The position numbers and the translations under genes were made by a program. The notes under the pieces were generated by a model. It searched no databases, was not told the DNA's origin, and was given only the letters and a program-made list of their open reading frames with translations. A stretch of 22,510 nucleotides of DNA from an uncultured Collinsella sp. (GTDB lineage Bacteria; Actinomycetota; Coriobacteriia; Coriobacteriales; Coriobacteriaceae): contig CAJJZO010000007.1 of assembly GCA_905197585.1 (NCBI GenBank), forward strand, positions 1 to 22,510. The letters run 5' to 3'. Of this stretch, positions 1 through 7,356 are shown piece after piece. Position 1 is the stretch's first letter, and each line of letters starts with the position of its first letter.

Positions 1-17
1 TGAGTTCCGCACGCAAA

Positions 18-40
18 GAAGGCCACTTAATGTGGCCTTC
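18..40 (-). terminator. Hairpin downstream of gatB, probable terminator
   Basis: A perfect 9-bp stem (GAAGGCCAC / GTGGCCTTC) with a 5-nt loop lies about 65 bp beyond the gatB stop. Read on the minus strand it is followed by only a short T run (TTTG), so it is a weak intrinsic terminator or needs help. It may also act from the other side, because the stem is symmetric and the next gene lies outside the window. Confidence 0.55.
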
Positions 41-106
41 GTCTTGCGCAGGACTGTTCGAAATTTTGGGGAAGCACCCGCCCTGCCGGGGCTCCCGGGT
101 TCCCGT

Positions 107-1783
107 TTACGAGAGCGACGTTCTCAGCAACTCGTTGAAGAGCTTCGGGTTGCCCTTGCCGCGGCTCGCCTTCATGCACTGGCCCACCAAAAAGCCGATG
201 ACCTTCTGGTTGCCGTCACGATACTGCTGCGCCTGATCGGCACAGTTTGCCAGCACCTCGTCCACGATCGGCTGCAGCGCGCCGGCATCGCTCACCTGAC
301 GCATGCCGCGCTCGTCGACGATCTTGTTGGGGTCGTCGCCGGTCTGGGCCATGGCCTCAAAGACCTCGTGCGCCTGGTTGGAGCTGATGGCATCGGTCGC
401 CAGCAGCTTGGCAAGGGCTGCCACCTGAGCCGGCGCAATGCCGGACTCGGCCAGCGATACGCCCGCGCCCTTAAGGTAGGCGATCATCTCGTTGACCAGC
501 AGGTTTGCGACCGTCTGAGCCTCCTTGCCGGCCATACCGGCAACGGCCACCTCAAAGAACTCGGCAAACTCGGGGTCGCCGGCAATCTGCTCGGCGTCCG
601 CCGCCTTAATGCCAAAGTCGGCCTCAAAACGGACGCGCTTGGCATCGGGCAGCTCGGGGATCTCGCCACGGCAGCGGTCGATGAACTCGTCGTCCAGATC
701 GAACGGCGCCAGGTCGGGATCGGGGAACAGACGATAGTCGTCAGCCGTCTCCTTCACACGCATGACCACGGTGCGCTTGCGGCTGGGCTCCCAGTGGCGG
801 GTCTCCTGGTAGATAATGCCGCCCTCCTCGAGCACCTCGGCCTGACGGCAGATCTCGTAGGCAAGGCCGTCGTGCAGGCTCTTAAACGAGTTGAGGTTCT
901 TGAGCTCGGTCTTGGTGCCCAGCTTGGTCTCGCCGCGGCGGCGCAGCGACACGTTGCCGTCGCAGCGCATGGAACCCTTCTCCATGGAGCAGTCCGAAAT
1001 GCCCAGCGTCACAAAGATGCGACGGAGCTTCTCCATAAACAGGCGCGCTTCCTCGGGCGTGCGCAGGTCGGGCTCGGTGACGAGCTCGATCAGCGGCGTG
1101 CCGCAGCGGTTGTAGTCGACGAGCGACTCGGCAGCGGCGGTGATGCGACCCTCGGCACCGCCCACGTGCACCATCTTGGCGGCGTCCTCCTCCATGTGGA
1201 TGCGCAGGATGCGGATGGGCACCGTGTAGGAACCGTCCTCGCGGCGCTCGGGCATCTGCAGGTTGGACGCGTCGTAGCTGGCCAGATGGCCGGCACGCTG
1301 GTTGCCCTCGCGCATGGTCGACGTCATGGACGTGGACAGGCCCTCGGCGTTGGCCGAGGCGCTCGCCAGGCTCTGGGCCTCGGCCTCGCCAAAGGCGCAG
1401 TCGGGGCGCTCGGCGGCACCGCGACCGGTCACGTCCAGATCCAGGTGGCCGTACATGGCAAAGGCGACCGGACCCTGCGTGGTCTGGAAGTTCTTGGCCA
1501 TATCGGGATAGAAGTAGTGCTTGCGGTAGAACATCGAGTGGCGCTGGATCTCGCAGTTGGTGGCGAGACCGGCCTTGACGATGCTCTCGATGGCGCGCTT
1601 GTTGGGCACCGGCAGAGCGCCGGGCAGGCCCAGGCACACCGGGCACACGTTGGCGTTGGGCTCGTCATCGTGGCTGAGCTTGCAGTTGCAGAACATCTTG
1701 GTATCGAGTGCGGTGAGCTCAGTATGGATCTCCAGGCCGATCACGGCCTCCCAATCCTGCAGGACCTCGGAAAGCTCCTTCAT
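107..1783 (-). CDS. gatB: Aspartyl/glutamyl-tRNA(Asn/Gln) amidotransferase subunit B
   Basis: GatB is the tRNA-binding and kinase subunit of GatCAB. It phosphorylates the carboxylate of misacylated Glu-tRNA(Gln) or Asp-tRNA(Asn), which is then amidated with ammonia from GatA. The 558-aa product begins MKELSEVLQDWEAVIGLEIH, with the family's IGLEIH motif. Four cysteines (residues 32, 34, 47, 50; CNC and CPVC) match the zinc site, and HMEEDAAKMVH (about 196-206) matches the conserved LEEDAGK region. The C-terminal YqeY-like tail ends in GNPKLFNELL. The protein is longer than the usual 475-500 aa because of an extra Ser/Ala-rich stretch at about residues 121-183. The ATG overlaps the gatA stop by one nucleotide (TAATG), with GGGAGG about 9 nt upstream, so it is translationally coupled to gatA. 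Identification is firm. Confidence 0.97.
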   Translation of the reverse strand: MKELSEVLQDWEAVIGLEIHTELTALDTKMFCNCKLSHDDEPNANVCPVCLGLPGALPVPNKRAIESIVKAGLATNCEIQRHSMFYRKHYFYPDMAKNFQTTQGPVAFAMYGHLDLDVTGRGAAERPDCAFGEAEAQSLASASANAEGLSTSMTSTMREGNQRAGHLASYDASNLQMPERREDGSYTVPIRILRIHMEEDAAKMVHVGGAEGRITAAAESLVDYNRCGTPLIELVTEPDLRTPEEARLFMEKLRRIFVTLGISDCSMEKGSMRCDGNVSLRRRGETKLGTKTELKNLNSFKSLHDGLAYEICRQAEVLEEGGIIYQETRHWEPSRKRTVVMRVKETADDYRLFPDPDLAPFDLDDEFIDRCRGEIPELPDAKRVRFEADFGIKAADAEQIAGDPEFAEFFEVAVAGMAGKEAQTVANLLVNEMIAYLKGAGVSLAESGIAPAQVAALAKLLATDAISSNQAHEVFEAMAQTGDDPNKIVDERGMRQVSDAGALQPIVDEVLANCADQAQQYRDGNQKVIGFLVGQCMKASRGKGNPKLFNELLRTSLS

Positions 1784-3297
1784 TACAGCTCGCCTCCCTT
1801 CCCGGCAAAATCGGGCGCGACGGAAAGCGCGGGCGCACCCGTAGCGACATCGGCAAAGCCGCGCTCCAGGGCGCGGGCAAACGTAAGCAGCTGACGGTCC
1901 TTAAAGGCCGGACCCACCAGCTGGGCAGAAACGGGCAGCTGAGTATCCTCGCCCAGGCCCAGCGGTACCGAAATGCCACCGTTGCCGCAAATGTTGAGCG
2001 AGATGGTGTACAGGTCGGAGAGGTACATCTGCGTGGGGTCGCTGATCTCGCCAAACTTAAAGGCCGTGCGCGGCGAGGCAGGCATGAGGATGGTGTCCAC
2101 CTTGGCATACGCGGCGTCGTAGTCCTGTGTGATGAGCGTGCGGGCCTTTTGCGCAGCGTAGTAGTACTTGTCGTACACGCCCGAGCTCAGCAGGTAGGCG
2201 CCGAGCATCTGACGGCGCTTGGCCTCGGCGCCAAAGCCGTGGGCGCGCGACAGCGAGCTCTGGTCGGACAGGTTGGCGCAGCCCTCCTCCTGATAGCCGT
2301 AGCGAATGCCGTCGAAGCGGGCCAGGTTGGAGAACGCCTCGGCCGGGCCGATGACGTAGTAGGCGGCGATGGCGGCGTCCAGGTGCGGCAGGTCGACCTC
2401 AACCAGCTCGGCGCCCTGGTTCTGCAGCTCCTGGGCGGCGCGCTGAACAGCGACCTTGACCTCGGGCGTCAGACCCTCGGCCTCCATAAACGCAGGGATA
2501 ATGCCCACGCGCTTGCCCTCGATGCTGTCGTTGAGGTGCTCGGTAAAGTCGACGGCGCAATCCTGGCTAGTGCAGTCGTACGGATCGTGGCCCGCGCCGG
2601 TAAGCGCGTTCATGGCCAGCGCGACATCCTCGACCGTGCGGCCAAAGGGGCCCACCTGGTCGAGCGACGAGCCAAAGGCAACCACGCCGTAACGGCTCAC
2701 GGCGCCATACGTGGGCTTAAAGCCCACCACGCCGCACAGCGATGCCGGCTGGCGAATGGAGCCGCCGGTGTCCGAGCCCAGCGAGAGCGCGACCTCGCCC
2801 GCGGCGACGGCGGCAGCGGAGCCGCCCGAAGAGCCACCGGGCACGCGTTCGGTATCCCAAGGGTTGTTGGTGCGGTGGAAGGCAGAGCTCTCGGTGGAGC
2901 TGCCAAAGGCAAACTCGTCCATGTTGGCCTTGCCCATAGGCAGGCAGCCGGCATCCAGCATGCGCTGGACGCAGGTGGCGGTGTAGACGCTCTGGTAGTC
3001 CCCGAGCATGCGGGAAGCGCAGGTGGTGCGCGTACCCACGAGGTTCATGTTGTCCTTGATGGCCAGCGGCACGCCCGCGAGCGGGGGCAGCGGCTTGCCT
3101 GCGGCACGGTCGGCATCCACGCGCGCAGCGGCCTCGAGCGCGAGCTCGGGCGCCACCTGCAGGAATGCCTGGACTCCGCCCTCGCGCGCCTCGATGGCGG
3201 CAAGGGAGGCCTGGGCCACCTCGGTAGCGGTAAAGTCGCCGGCGGCAACACCCGCGGCGATCTGGGCGGCGGTAAGGGAATCGAAGCTCTGCGCCAT
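1783..3297 (-). CDS. gatA: Aspartyl/glutamyl-tRNA(Asn/Gln) amidotransferase subunit A
   Basis: GatA is the glutaminase subunit of GatCAB and belongs to the amidase-signature family. The 504-aa product has the complete Ser-cisSer-Lys triad: Lys81 in VPLAIKDNMN, cis-Ser156 in the GGSSGGS loop, and the nucleophile Ser180 in GSDTGGSIRQPAS. This spacing matches characterised GatA enzymes. Length is normal for the family. The start ATG overlaps the gatC stop by one nucleotide (TAATG), and its own stop overlaps the gatB start in the same way, so the three subunits are coupled in the order C-A-B. Nothing looks truncated or odd. Confidence 0.97.
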   Translation of the reverse strand: MAQSFDSLTAAQIAAGVAAGDFTATEVAQASLAAIEAREGGVQAFLQVAPELALEAAARVDADRAAGKPLPPLAGVPLAIKDNMNLVGTRTTCASRMLGDYQSVYTATCVQRMLDAGCLPMGKANMDEFAFGSSTESSAFHRTNNPWDTERVPGGSSGGSAAAVAAGEVALSLGSDTGGSIRQPASLCGVVGFKPTYGAVSRYGVVAFGSSLDQVGPFGRTVEDVALAMNALTGAGHDPYDCTSQDCAVDFTEHLNDSIEGKRVGIIPAFMEAEGLTPEVKVAVQRAAQELQNQGAELVEVDLPHLDAAIAAYYVIGPAEAFSNLARFDGIRYGYQEEGCANLSDQSSLSRAHGFGAEAKRRQMLGAYLLSSGVYDKYYYAAQKARTLITQDYDAAYAKVDTILMPASPRTAFKFGEISDPTQMYLSDLYTISLNICGNGGISVPLGLGEDTQLPVSAQLVGPAFKDRQLLTFARALERGFADVATGAPALSVAPDFAGKGGEL

Positions 3298-3608
3298 TAC
3301 TCGCTCTCCCCCTCTCCCAAAATGGACGGCACGCGGAAGTAGCGGTCGCGCGCGCTGCCTGCGTTTTCGAGCGCAACGTCGAGCGGCAGGTCGCGCTCGG
3401 GCTCGCGCAGGTCGTCGCCCATCACGTTGGACAGGCTTCCGATGGGATGGAACGTGGGCTCCACGTCGGGCAAGTCATATTGCAAGACGGGCTCGAGCAT
3501 CTGGACGGCGTCGTTCAGGTAGGACGTCATCTGGGTGAGCTCGTCATCGGTCAGTGCGATCTTTGCGTACTCGGCGATGCCGCGCACGTCTTTCTCGCTG
3601 AGTGCCAT
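3297..3608 (-). CDS. gatC: Aspartyl/glutamyl-tRNA(Asn/Gln) amidotransferase subunit C
   Basis: GatC is the small subunit that wraps around and stabilises GatA against GatB. The product is 103 aa if read from MALSEKDVRGIAEYAKIALT. It has the family pattern: an N-terminal helix with the A(K)IALTDDEL motif, a central LNDAVQMLEPVL helix, and the C-terminal RDRYFRVPSIL segment with the conserved VP. I chose the ATG at 3608 because a GGGAG sits 6 nt upstream. The in-frame ATG 18 nt earlier would read MRKGAP and places that ribosome site inside the gene. It is the first gene of gatCAB. Confidence 0.93.
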   Translation of the reverse strand: MALSEKDVRGIAEYAKIALTDDELTQMTSYLNDAVQMLEPVLQYDLPDVEPTFHPIGSLSNVMGDDLREPERDLPLDVALENAGSARDRYFRVPSILGEGESE

Positions 3609-3643
3609 AGGCGCTCCCTTCCGCATAACAGATAAACCGCTCT

Positions 3644-3649
3644 AGTATA
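3644..3649 (-). promoter_or_regulatory. Candidate -10 element for gatCAB
   Basis: TATACT on the minus strand would start transcription about 29 nt ahead of the gatC start codon and just upstream of its ribosome binding site. No good -35 hexamer is visible at 16-18 nt, so this is a weak call. Confidence 0.35.
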
Positions 3650-3746
3650 CAAGGCAACGCCGCTTGGAGCAGGCGCTTTACCCAAATGCAGCGAAAACGT
3701 AACGAGGGCGGCGGGCTGTCAGGCGGCGGGCCGGCGGTTCTGCGGC

Positions 3747-3808
3747 GAAACCGCACCGTCCATAGTGAAAACCGTCGCGCCCACAACGAAAACCGTCCCG
3801 CCCACAAC
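3747..3808. repeat. 21-bp tandem repeat, about three units
   Basis: Two adjacent 21-bp units at 3767-3787 and 3788-3808 are identical except for one base (GAAAACCGTC then S then CGCCCACAAC). A diverged 20-bp unit precedes them at 3747-3766. The array stops 6 bp before a family A palindrome, and its unit end (CCCACAAC) resembles the CACAAC in that palindrome's arm. Non-coding as far as I can see. Confidence 0.8.
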
Positions 3809-3814
3809 AAAAAG

Positions 3815-3871
3815 CATCACAACATTCGACACTTTTCGCCAAAATCGAGATTTTCATCGAATGTTGTGATG
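3815..3871. repeat. Family A intergenic palindrome, copy 1
   Basis: 57 bp with perfect 15-bp arms: CATCACAACATTCGA at 3815-3829 and its exact complement at 3857-3871. The 27-nt core contains a smaller palindrome, AAAATC-GA-GATTTT (3841-3854). It lies 3' of the sortase. On the minus strand the right-hand end is followed by CTTTTT, so it could act as a transcription terminator. Confidence 0.9.
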
Positions 3872-3887
3872 GTTTGGAAGCCCCCGA

Positions 3888-3920
3888 CCACCACAAAGGC
3901 GCCTGTCTCCATTGCGGAGG
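3888..3920. repeat. Family B intergenic palindrome, decayed copy 1
   Basis: The left arm CCACCACAAAGG (3888-3899) is intact, while the right arm (3909-3920, CCATTGCGGAGG) has three changes from the complement. The 9-nt core CGCCTGTCT fits the family pattern. It lies 14 bp 3' of the sortase stop and 16 bp from family A copy 1. Confidence 0.7.
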
Positions 3921-3934
3921 TTCTGGAGAATGTC

Positions 3935-4873
3935 TTATGCCGAGGCCTTGGCCCTGCGGCGCTTACGGATCGCGTGGATCACGATGTCCAGCAGCAACAG
4001 CACAATGGCCACGACCACGATAAGCACGGCAAACTCGCGCTTGCCCCAGTGGCGACCGGCCAGCGACTTTTGCTTGTCGACGTCCTTCTTGTTGTACTTG
4101 GTGCGCACGCAATGCACCAGCAGGCGATGGTCGTTCACGCCGTAGGGCGTGCAGGTGACGAGCGTCACTTTGTCGGCGCCGGGCTCGATGGTCAGCGACT
4201 CCATCTCCTCGGGCAGCACCACCTCGGAGTCCACCATCTTGTAGGCGAGCGTCTTGTTCATGGTGTGCAGCAGCACCAGGTCGCCGGGCTCCAGCGAGTG
4301 GATGTCGTCGAACATGCTCAGGTTGCGCATGCCCGAGTGCGCGGTGAGCACGCAATGCGTCGAGGTGCCGCCCGCCGGCAGGCTCGTGCCCTCCAGGTGG
4401 CCGACGCCCGCCATAAGGACTTCCTCGCTCGTGCCGTGGTAGATGGGCATGCTCACGTCGATGGAGGGGATTTCGACCCAGCTCATCATGGGGTCGCGGT
4501 CAAAGATGAGCTGCTGGGCGTAGGGCTCGATCTGGTCGGCGGGGAGCTCGGTAGCCTCGCCCGCCAGCTGCTCGTTAAAGGAGCGCGCCTGGAGCAGGAT
4601 GCGCTCGCGCTCCTCGGCAGACAGCGCGTCCACGGTGCTGGACACCGTGCTGATCTGGTTGAACACGCCCGAGGCCTCGAGCCGGTCCAAGATCCACGGC
4701 CAGGTCATAAGGCCCACGCCAATAAGGATGATAACGATGGTGATGAGCCGATCGGCCCAGCGCGGCAACCGCTTGCGACGACGCTTGGGTTTTGGTTGAG
4801 GTTTGGGCTGAGGGCTTGAGCCACCGTTTGTCGCGGCGTTATTGCTCTTCATATGTTTGGCGCCCTGCACCAT
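3935..4873 (-). CDS. srtC: Class C (pilin-polymerising) sortase
   Basis: This is a membrane transpeptidase that cleaves LPXTG-type signals and links pilin subunits through isopeptide bonds on the cell surface. The 312-aa protein has a basic Pro/Lys-rich cytoplasmic N-terminus, a membrane helix at about 43-62, the sortase barrel, and a second C-terminal membrane helix (about 281-299) ending in a basic tail, as usual for class C. Catalytic residues are His179 (LTAHSGM), Cys241 (TLVTCTPYG) and Arg250 (NDHRLLV). DP at 127-128 ahead of the barrel may be the class C lid motif. GAGGAG lies 9 nt before the ATG; a second in-frame ATG is at residue 8. It is the only sortase in the window and lies downstream of the three sorting-signal proteins, beyond a strong terminator, so it is probably transcribed separately. 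Confidence 0.95.
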   Translation of the reverse strand: MVQGAKHMKSNNAATNGGSSPQPKPQPKPKRRRKRLPRWADRLITIVIILIGVGLMTWPWILDRLEASGVFNQISTVSSTVDALSAEERERILLQARSFNEQLAGEATELPADQIEPYAQQLIFDRDPMMSWVEIPSIDVSMPIYHGTSEEVLMAGVGHLEGTSLPAGGTSTHCVLTAHSGMRNLSMFDDIHSLEPGDLVLLHTMNKTLAYKMVDSEVVLPEEMESLTIEPGADKVTLVTCTPYGVNDHRLLVHCVRTKYNKKDVDKQKSLAGRHWGKREFAVLIVVVAIVLLLLDIVIHAIRKRRRAKASA

Positions 4874-4911
4874 CGCCGGTCACTCCTCTACAACTCAGGT
4901 TGTCTAAACAA

Positions 4912-4917
4912 ATAATA
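4912..4917 (-). promoter_or_regulatory. Candidate -10 element for the sortase gene
   Basis: TATTAT on the minus strand would give a leader of about 30 nt ending just upstream of the GAGGAG ribosome site. No convincing -35 box is seen at the right distance. Confidence 0.25.
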
Positions 4918-5004
4918 GCCGATTAGCGAGCTTCCGCGCCGGACAACGCAGCCTAGCAGCATTGCGCAGTGCGAGTATGGGCCCGCATTTGAGTTTTCAA
5001 AATG

Positions 5005-5030
5005 TCCCGAATCGGCTGAGCGATTCGGGA
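5005..5030. other. Perfect 10-bp stem-loop
   Basis: TCCCGAATCG (5005-5014) and its exact complement (5021-5030) flank the 6-nt loop GCTGAG. On the minus strand it is followed by CATTTTG, a poor T tract. On the plus strand it is followed directly by TACAAT. It could be an operator, a leader hairpin for the sortase, or a weak terminator. Confidence 0.5.
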
Positions 5031-5042
5031 TACAATGTCAAT

Positions 5043-5140
5043 AGAAAACGACGCACCCCGCGTAAGTGTACGAGAGCGCGGGCGGCCTAGTTTTCAGCTT
5101 TTGTTAAATGCCCGGGATCCGACCCCCGGGCATTCTTATT
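5043..5140 (+). ncRNA. Candidate small structured RNA
   Basis: The plus strand carries a -10-like TACAAT (5031-5036). It is followed by an outer stem GAAAAC/GTTTTC (5044-5049 with 5090-5095) enclosing an inner stem CCCGCG/CGCGGG (5057-5062 with 5077-5082). A perfect 10-bp GC-rich hairpin (5107-5134) and CTTATTT come next. Together this resembles a roughly 95-nt RNA with its own terminator. There is no good -35 box and I recognise no known family. The same stems could equally belong to a minus-strand leader of the sortase. Confidence 0.27.
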
Positions 5141-5277
5141 TGCGCTTTCGACGCAAATGCCGTCCACCGTCCGCACCGCGCGTGCGCCTACGGACCTTAA
5201 ACCGAACTTCATACGAGTCAAGAAACGCGATGACGAACGTACCCGCATCGGACGGTGGAGGCTGGCTTCGTTGTCCC

Positions 5278-5313
5278 AAAAAAACAGGGCAGACTCCAGT
5301 GCGGAGTCTGCCC
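5278..5313 (-). terminator. Strong intrinsic terminator of the pilus operon
   Basis: A perfect 11-bp GC-rich stem (5287-5297 and 5303-5313, arm GGGCAGACTCC) with a 5-nt loop is followed on the minus strand by TG and seven T residues. It lies about 100 bp past the major pilin stop and separates the pilin genes from the sortase. The plus strand lacks a T tract, so it works in one direction. Confidence 0.9.
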
Positions 5314-5415
5314 CGAAAAATGAATGGCAAAGCAAGAACGTCGATGGACGAGAAAAGTGTCCGCAAGTCTCATGGCCATCACATCCCACCTGCCAAAGAG
5401 ATAGGTGAGCGAGCG

Positions 5416-7248
5416 TTACTCCTGCTCGGACTCCTCAGCCTGCTTACGGCTGCGGATGAGGTGTGCCACGCCAATGCACAGCACCGCGCCACCAGCGATC
5501 CAAGTGAAGGTCACGCCGTTAAGACCGGTGAGCGGGAGGCCGACAGATTTGGTGTTGCCGACGGTGATGGTGACCAAACCGGTGGCACCATCGATGCCGT
5601 TTTGAGTTCCGGTCAGCTTGTTGTCACCAGCAGAGTTGTCAAGCTCGCCAACGGCAATATCAGTGCGGCTCGTTTCGGAAACCGTCGCCGCAAGATTATT
5701 CACTTTCATGCTCGTTTTGTCATACTTCGGGTCGATGGTGAAGGTGAAGGGGTCGGCCGTGGTTGGGTACTTGGCAGGATCGGGGGTCTGGATCTCGGTC
5801 ACCGTATAGGAGCCAGCATCAAGGCCCTTGACCTCAATCATTCCCTTGTTGCTTTCATCACTACTGGACGTAAATTTAACATAATCGGGAAGCTTGTCGG
5901 GATCGGTAACAGTAACAGGCACGAGCTGGCCCTCGACAACTTGAGCGTCATCGTCGTCTTTCGAAGCGATATACTGACCCTGGGTTTTATCATCGTTAGA
6001 CTGGATAGTGAACACAGCACCTCCAAGACCCTTCTCGGTGCCCTGGTCGACCTTCTTAAGATTGAGCTTGAAGGCGAAGTCGGCGACGGTGTCCCCGATC
6101 GTCTCGCCCTTGTCCTCACCATACGGGTTGTTGGAGTACGTGAGCGTAACGGTGTTGGGGTTGCCACCAAAGTCCCCATCCTTGTTACCAATCACGGCAC
6201 CCTTGTTAAGCTTGGCCTTGTAGAAGACGACAATCTGCGTGCTTGCGTCAATGCCCTGAACGTCCTTGAGGCCCTTGTCGCCGTCACCGACCTTGAACTC
6301 CACCGTCAGGGTGTTTCCATTAGAACTATCGGCAGGGGTAACCGTGTAGTTCTCACTGCTAATTTCAGTATAGGTGCCGTCCTTCAAAGCAAATACCTTT
6401 GCAGAATCGGCAATATAATCCAGACCCGTCGAAAGCTTATCGGTGAACTTGTACGCATACGTATCGAAGGTAGCGTAGTTGCTTGCAATGGTGCCGGTGA
6501 GCTTGTAATTCACTTTCTGGCCAATCTGAGAATCGGCAACGTCTTTCCATGCTTCTGAGCTCTTGATATTCGTCGTCTTCGCAGCGTCAGCATCATCGAG
6601 GATCTTCTTCGTGACCGTGGGCACGCTCTTCTTGGGCTTAATGGTTGTTGTGTTGGTGCCGTCAATCACAGCATACACAGGAGCCGTAAACGCGTCGGTA
6701 GACTTTCCGTCAGGCTTACCAGGCGTCTTGGTAAGGAACAGCCAGTAACCAGCGGAGAGACCAGTAAGCTGATTGCTGTTTGCCGGCGTTTCCTCCCAAG
6801 TAAGCGTAGTGTTCATTTCAAGATTGGCAGCAATCAGACTCAGTACATTATCGTTTTTGACTTGCTCGGACTTCCCCGAGACCTGAGCATTTGCATTCAG
6901 ATAGTCGGCTGCATCCTGAGCGTTCGTGCTCTCGTAATTTTTATTTTGAGCTTTAATCGCCTTAACAACAGCATCCTGAATCGCCTGCTGCGCATTCGTA
7001 TCGGCACCGGCCCACTCAATCCCGCTTACCGTGGTGTTCTCGCCGGTCTTGGTAACCGTCGCCTTGAAGATCTGAATACCCTTATAGGTCGACGACGTAG
7101 CGTAATCAGTATCCGCGAACGTCACAGTCGAACCCACACCACCATCAGCGAACGCCATCGTGACAGGAGCCATCACGCCGCCGAAGCTCAACGCTGCTGT
7201 GAGGCCGGCGGTTACTGCCAGGCGTGCGATGTTCTTGCTCATGCTCAT
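5416..7248 (-). CDS. Major (backbone) pilin, SpaA/D2 type, LPLTG-anchored
   Basis: This is a surface-exported subunit expected to be polymerised by the class C sortase. From the ATG at 7248 (MSMSKNIARL) the protein is 610 aa. It has a signal peptide ending near AFADGG (about residue 35) and an N-terminal domain with GYWLFL (about 168-173). A Lys-Pro-rich strand, TIKPKKSVPTVTKK (about 202-215), is the likeliest pilin-motif region. A D2-type domain (about 215-385), a SpaA-like domain (about 393-520) and the sorting signal LPLTG (571-575), hydrophobic helix and charged tail follow. An E-box-like YTVTEIQTP is at about 481-489. GAGG 8 nt upstream supports this start; earlier in-frame starts lack one. 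GC is clearly lower than in the preceding pilin gene. It is last in the operon, before a terminator. Confidence 0.92.
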   Translation of the reverse strand: MSMSKNIARLAVTAGLTAALSFGGVMAPVTMAFADGGVGSTVTFADTDYATSSTYKGIQIFKATVTKTGENTTVSGIEWAGADTNAQQAIQDAVVKAIKAQNKNYESTNAQDAADYLNANAQVSGKSEQVKNDNVLSLIAANLEMNTTLTWEETPANSNQLTGLSAGYWLFLTKTPGKPDGKSTDAFTAPVYAVIDGTNTTTIKPKKSVPTVTKKILDDADAAKTTNIKSSEAWKDVADSQIGQKVNYKLTGTIASNYATFDTYAYKFTDKLSTGLDYIADSAKVFALKDGTYTEISSENYTVTPADSSNGNTLTVEFKVGDGDKGLKDVQGIDASTQIVVFYKAKLNKGAVIGNKDGDFGGNPNTVTLTYSNNPYGEDKGETIGDTVADFAFKLNLKKVDQGTEKGLGGAVFTIQSNDDKTQGQYIASKDDDDAQVVEGQLVPVTVTDPDKLPDYVKFTSSSDESNKGMIEVKGLDAGSYTVTEIQTPDPAKYPTTADPFTFTIDPKYDKTSMKVNNLAATVSETSRTDIAVGELDNSAGDNKLTGTQNGIDGATGLVTITVGNTKSVGLPLTGLNGVTFTWIAGGAVLCIGVAHLIRSRKQAEESEQE

Positions 7249-7292
7249 CTTCTTTTCCTCTGCTTTCTGCTCGAATTCCATTTGATCTAAAT

Positions 7293-7306
7293 CTGTCTGT
7301 CTGTGT
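7293..7306. repeat. Short CTGT tetranucleotide repeat in the pilin leader
   Basis: Three and a half CTGT units (CAGA on the transcribed strand) lie 45-58 bp upstream of the major pilin start codon. The tract is short and outside the chosen coding region. Confidence 0.6.
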
Positions 7307-7356
7307 CTTAGCATCTACTTCGCTACGTCTCGCCCCGCTCTCTGTGGGGCTGCCAG

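Larger units (their letters stand above)
3609..3934. other. Repeat-filled spacer between sortase and gatC
   Basis: This 326-bp gap has no convincing gene. It holds the gatC leader, a 21-bp tandem repeat, one family A palindrome and one decayed family B palindrome. The short open frames crossing it translate the tandem repeat into Arg/Phe-rich strings and look spurious. Confidence 0.7.
4874..5415. other. Hairpin-rich spacer between major pilin and sortase
   Basis: 542 bp without a convincing gene. From left to right it holds a perfect 10-bp stem (5005-5030), a nested stem-loop (5044-5095), a perfect 10-bp stem with 8-nt loop (5107-5134), a 7-bp stem (5138-5158), an 11-bp inverted repeat with distant arms (5163-5173 TCCACCGTCCG and 5248-5258), and the pilin terminator. 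The open frames that cross it also cross the terminator and are not credible. Confidence 0.7.

Noticed and set aside
32..1894. Long plus-strand open frame (620 aa) opposite gatB
   Set aside because: It is antisense to a clear gatB, has Leu/Val/Gly/His-rich composition typical of a GC-rich shadow frame, and shows no domain or ribosome site. The same holds for plus-strand frames at 2149-3342, 7366-9123, 12987-14339, 15582-16889, 16879-18111 and 19430-20551.
3747..3920. Possible CRISPR array (repeats with spacing)
   Set aside because: The 21-bp units are directly adjacent without unique spacers, the other elements are palindromes scattered over kilobases, and no cas gene is present.
5087..5389. 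100-aa minus-strand open frame between pilin and sortase
   Set aside because: It spans the strong intrinsic terminator and several hairpins, has no clear ribosome site and no similarity I recognise.
5035..6558. 507-aa plus-strand open frame opposite the major pilin
   Set aside because: It crosses the hairpin field and the pilin terminator and has no recognisable domain. The minus-strand pilin is unambiguous.
7249..7314. Extended N-terminus of the major pilin (MLRHRQTDLDQ)
   Set aside because: It would place charged residues ahead of the signal peptide and cover the ribosome site of the ATG at 7248. No ribosome site precedes 7314.
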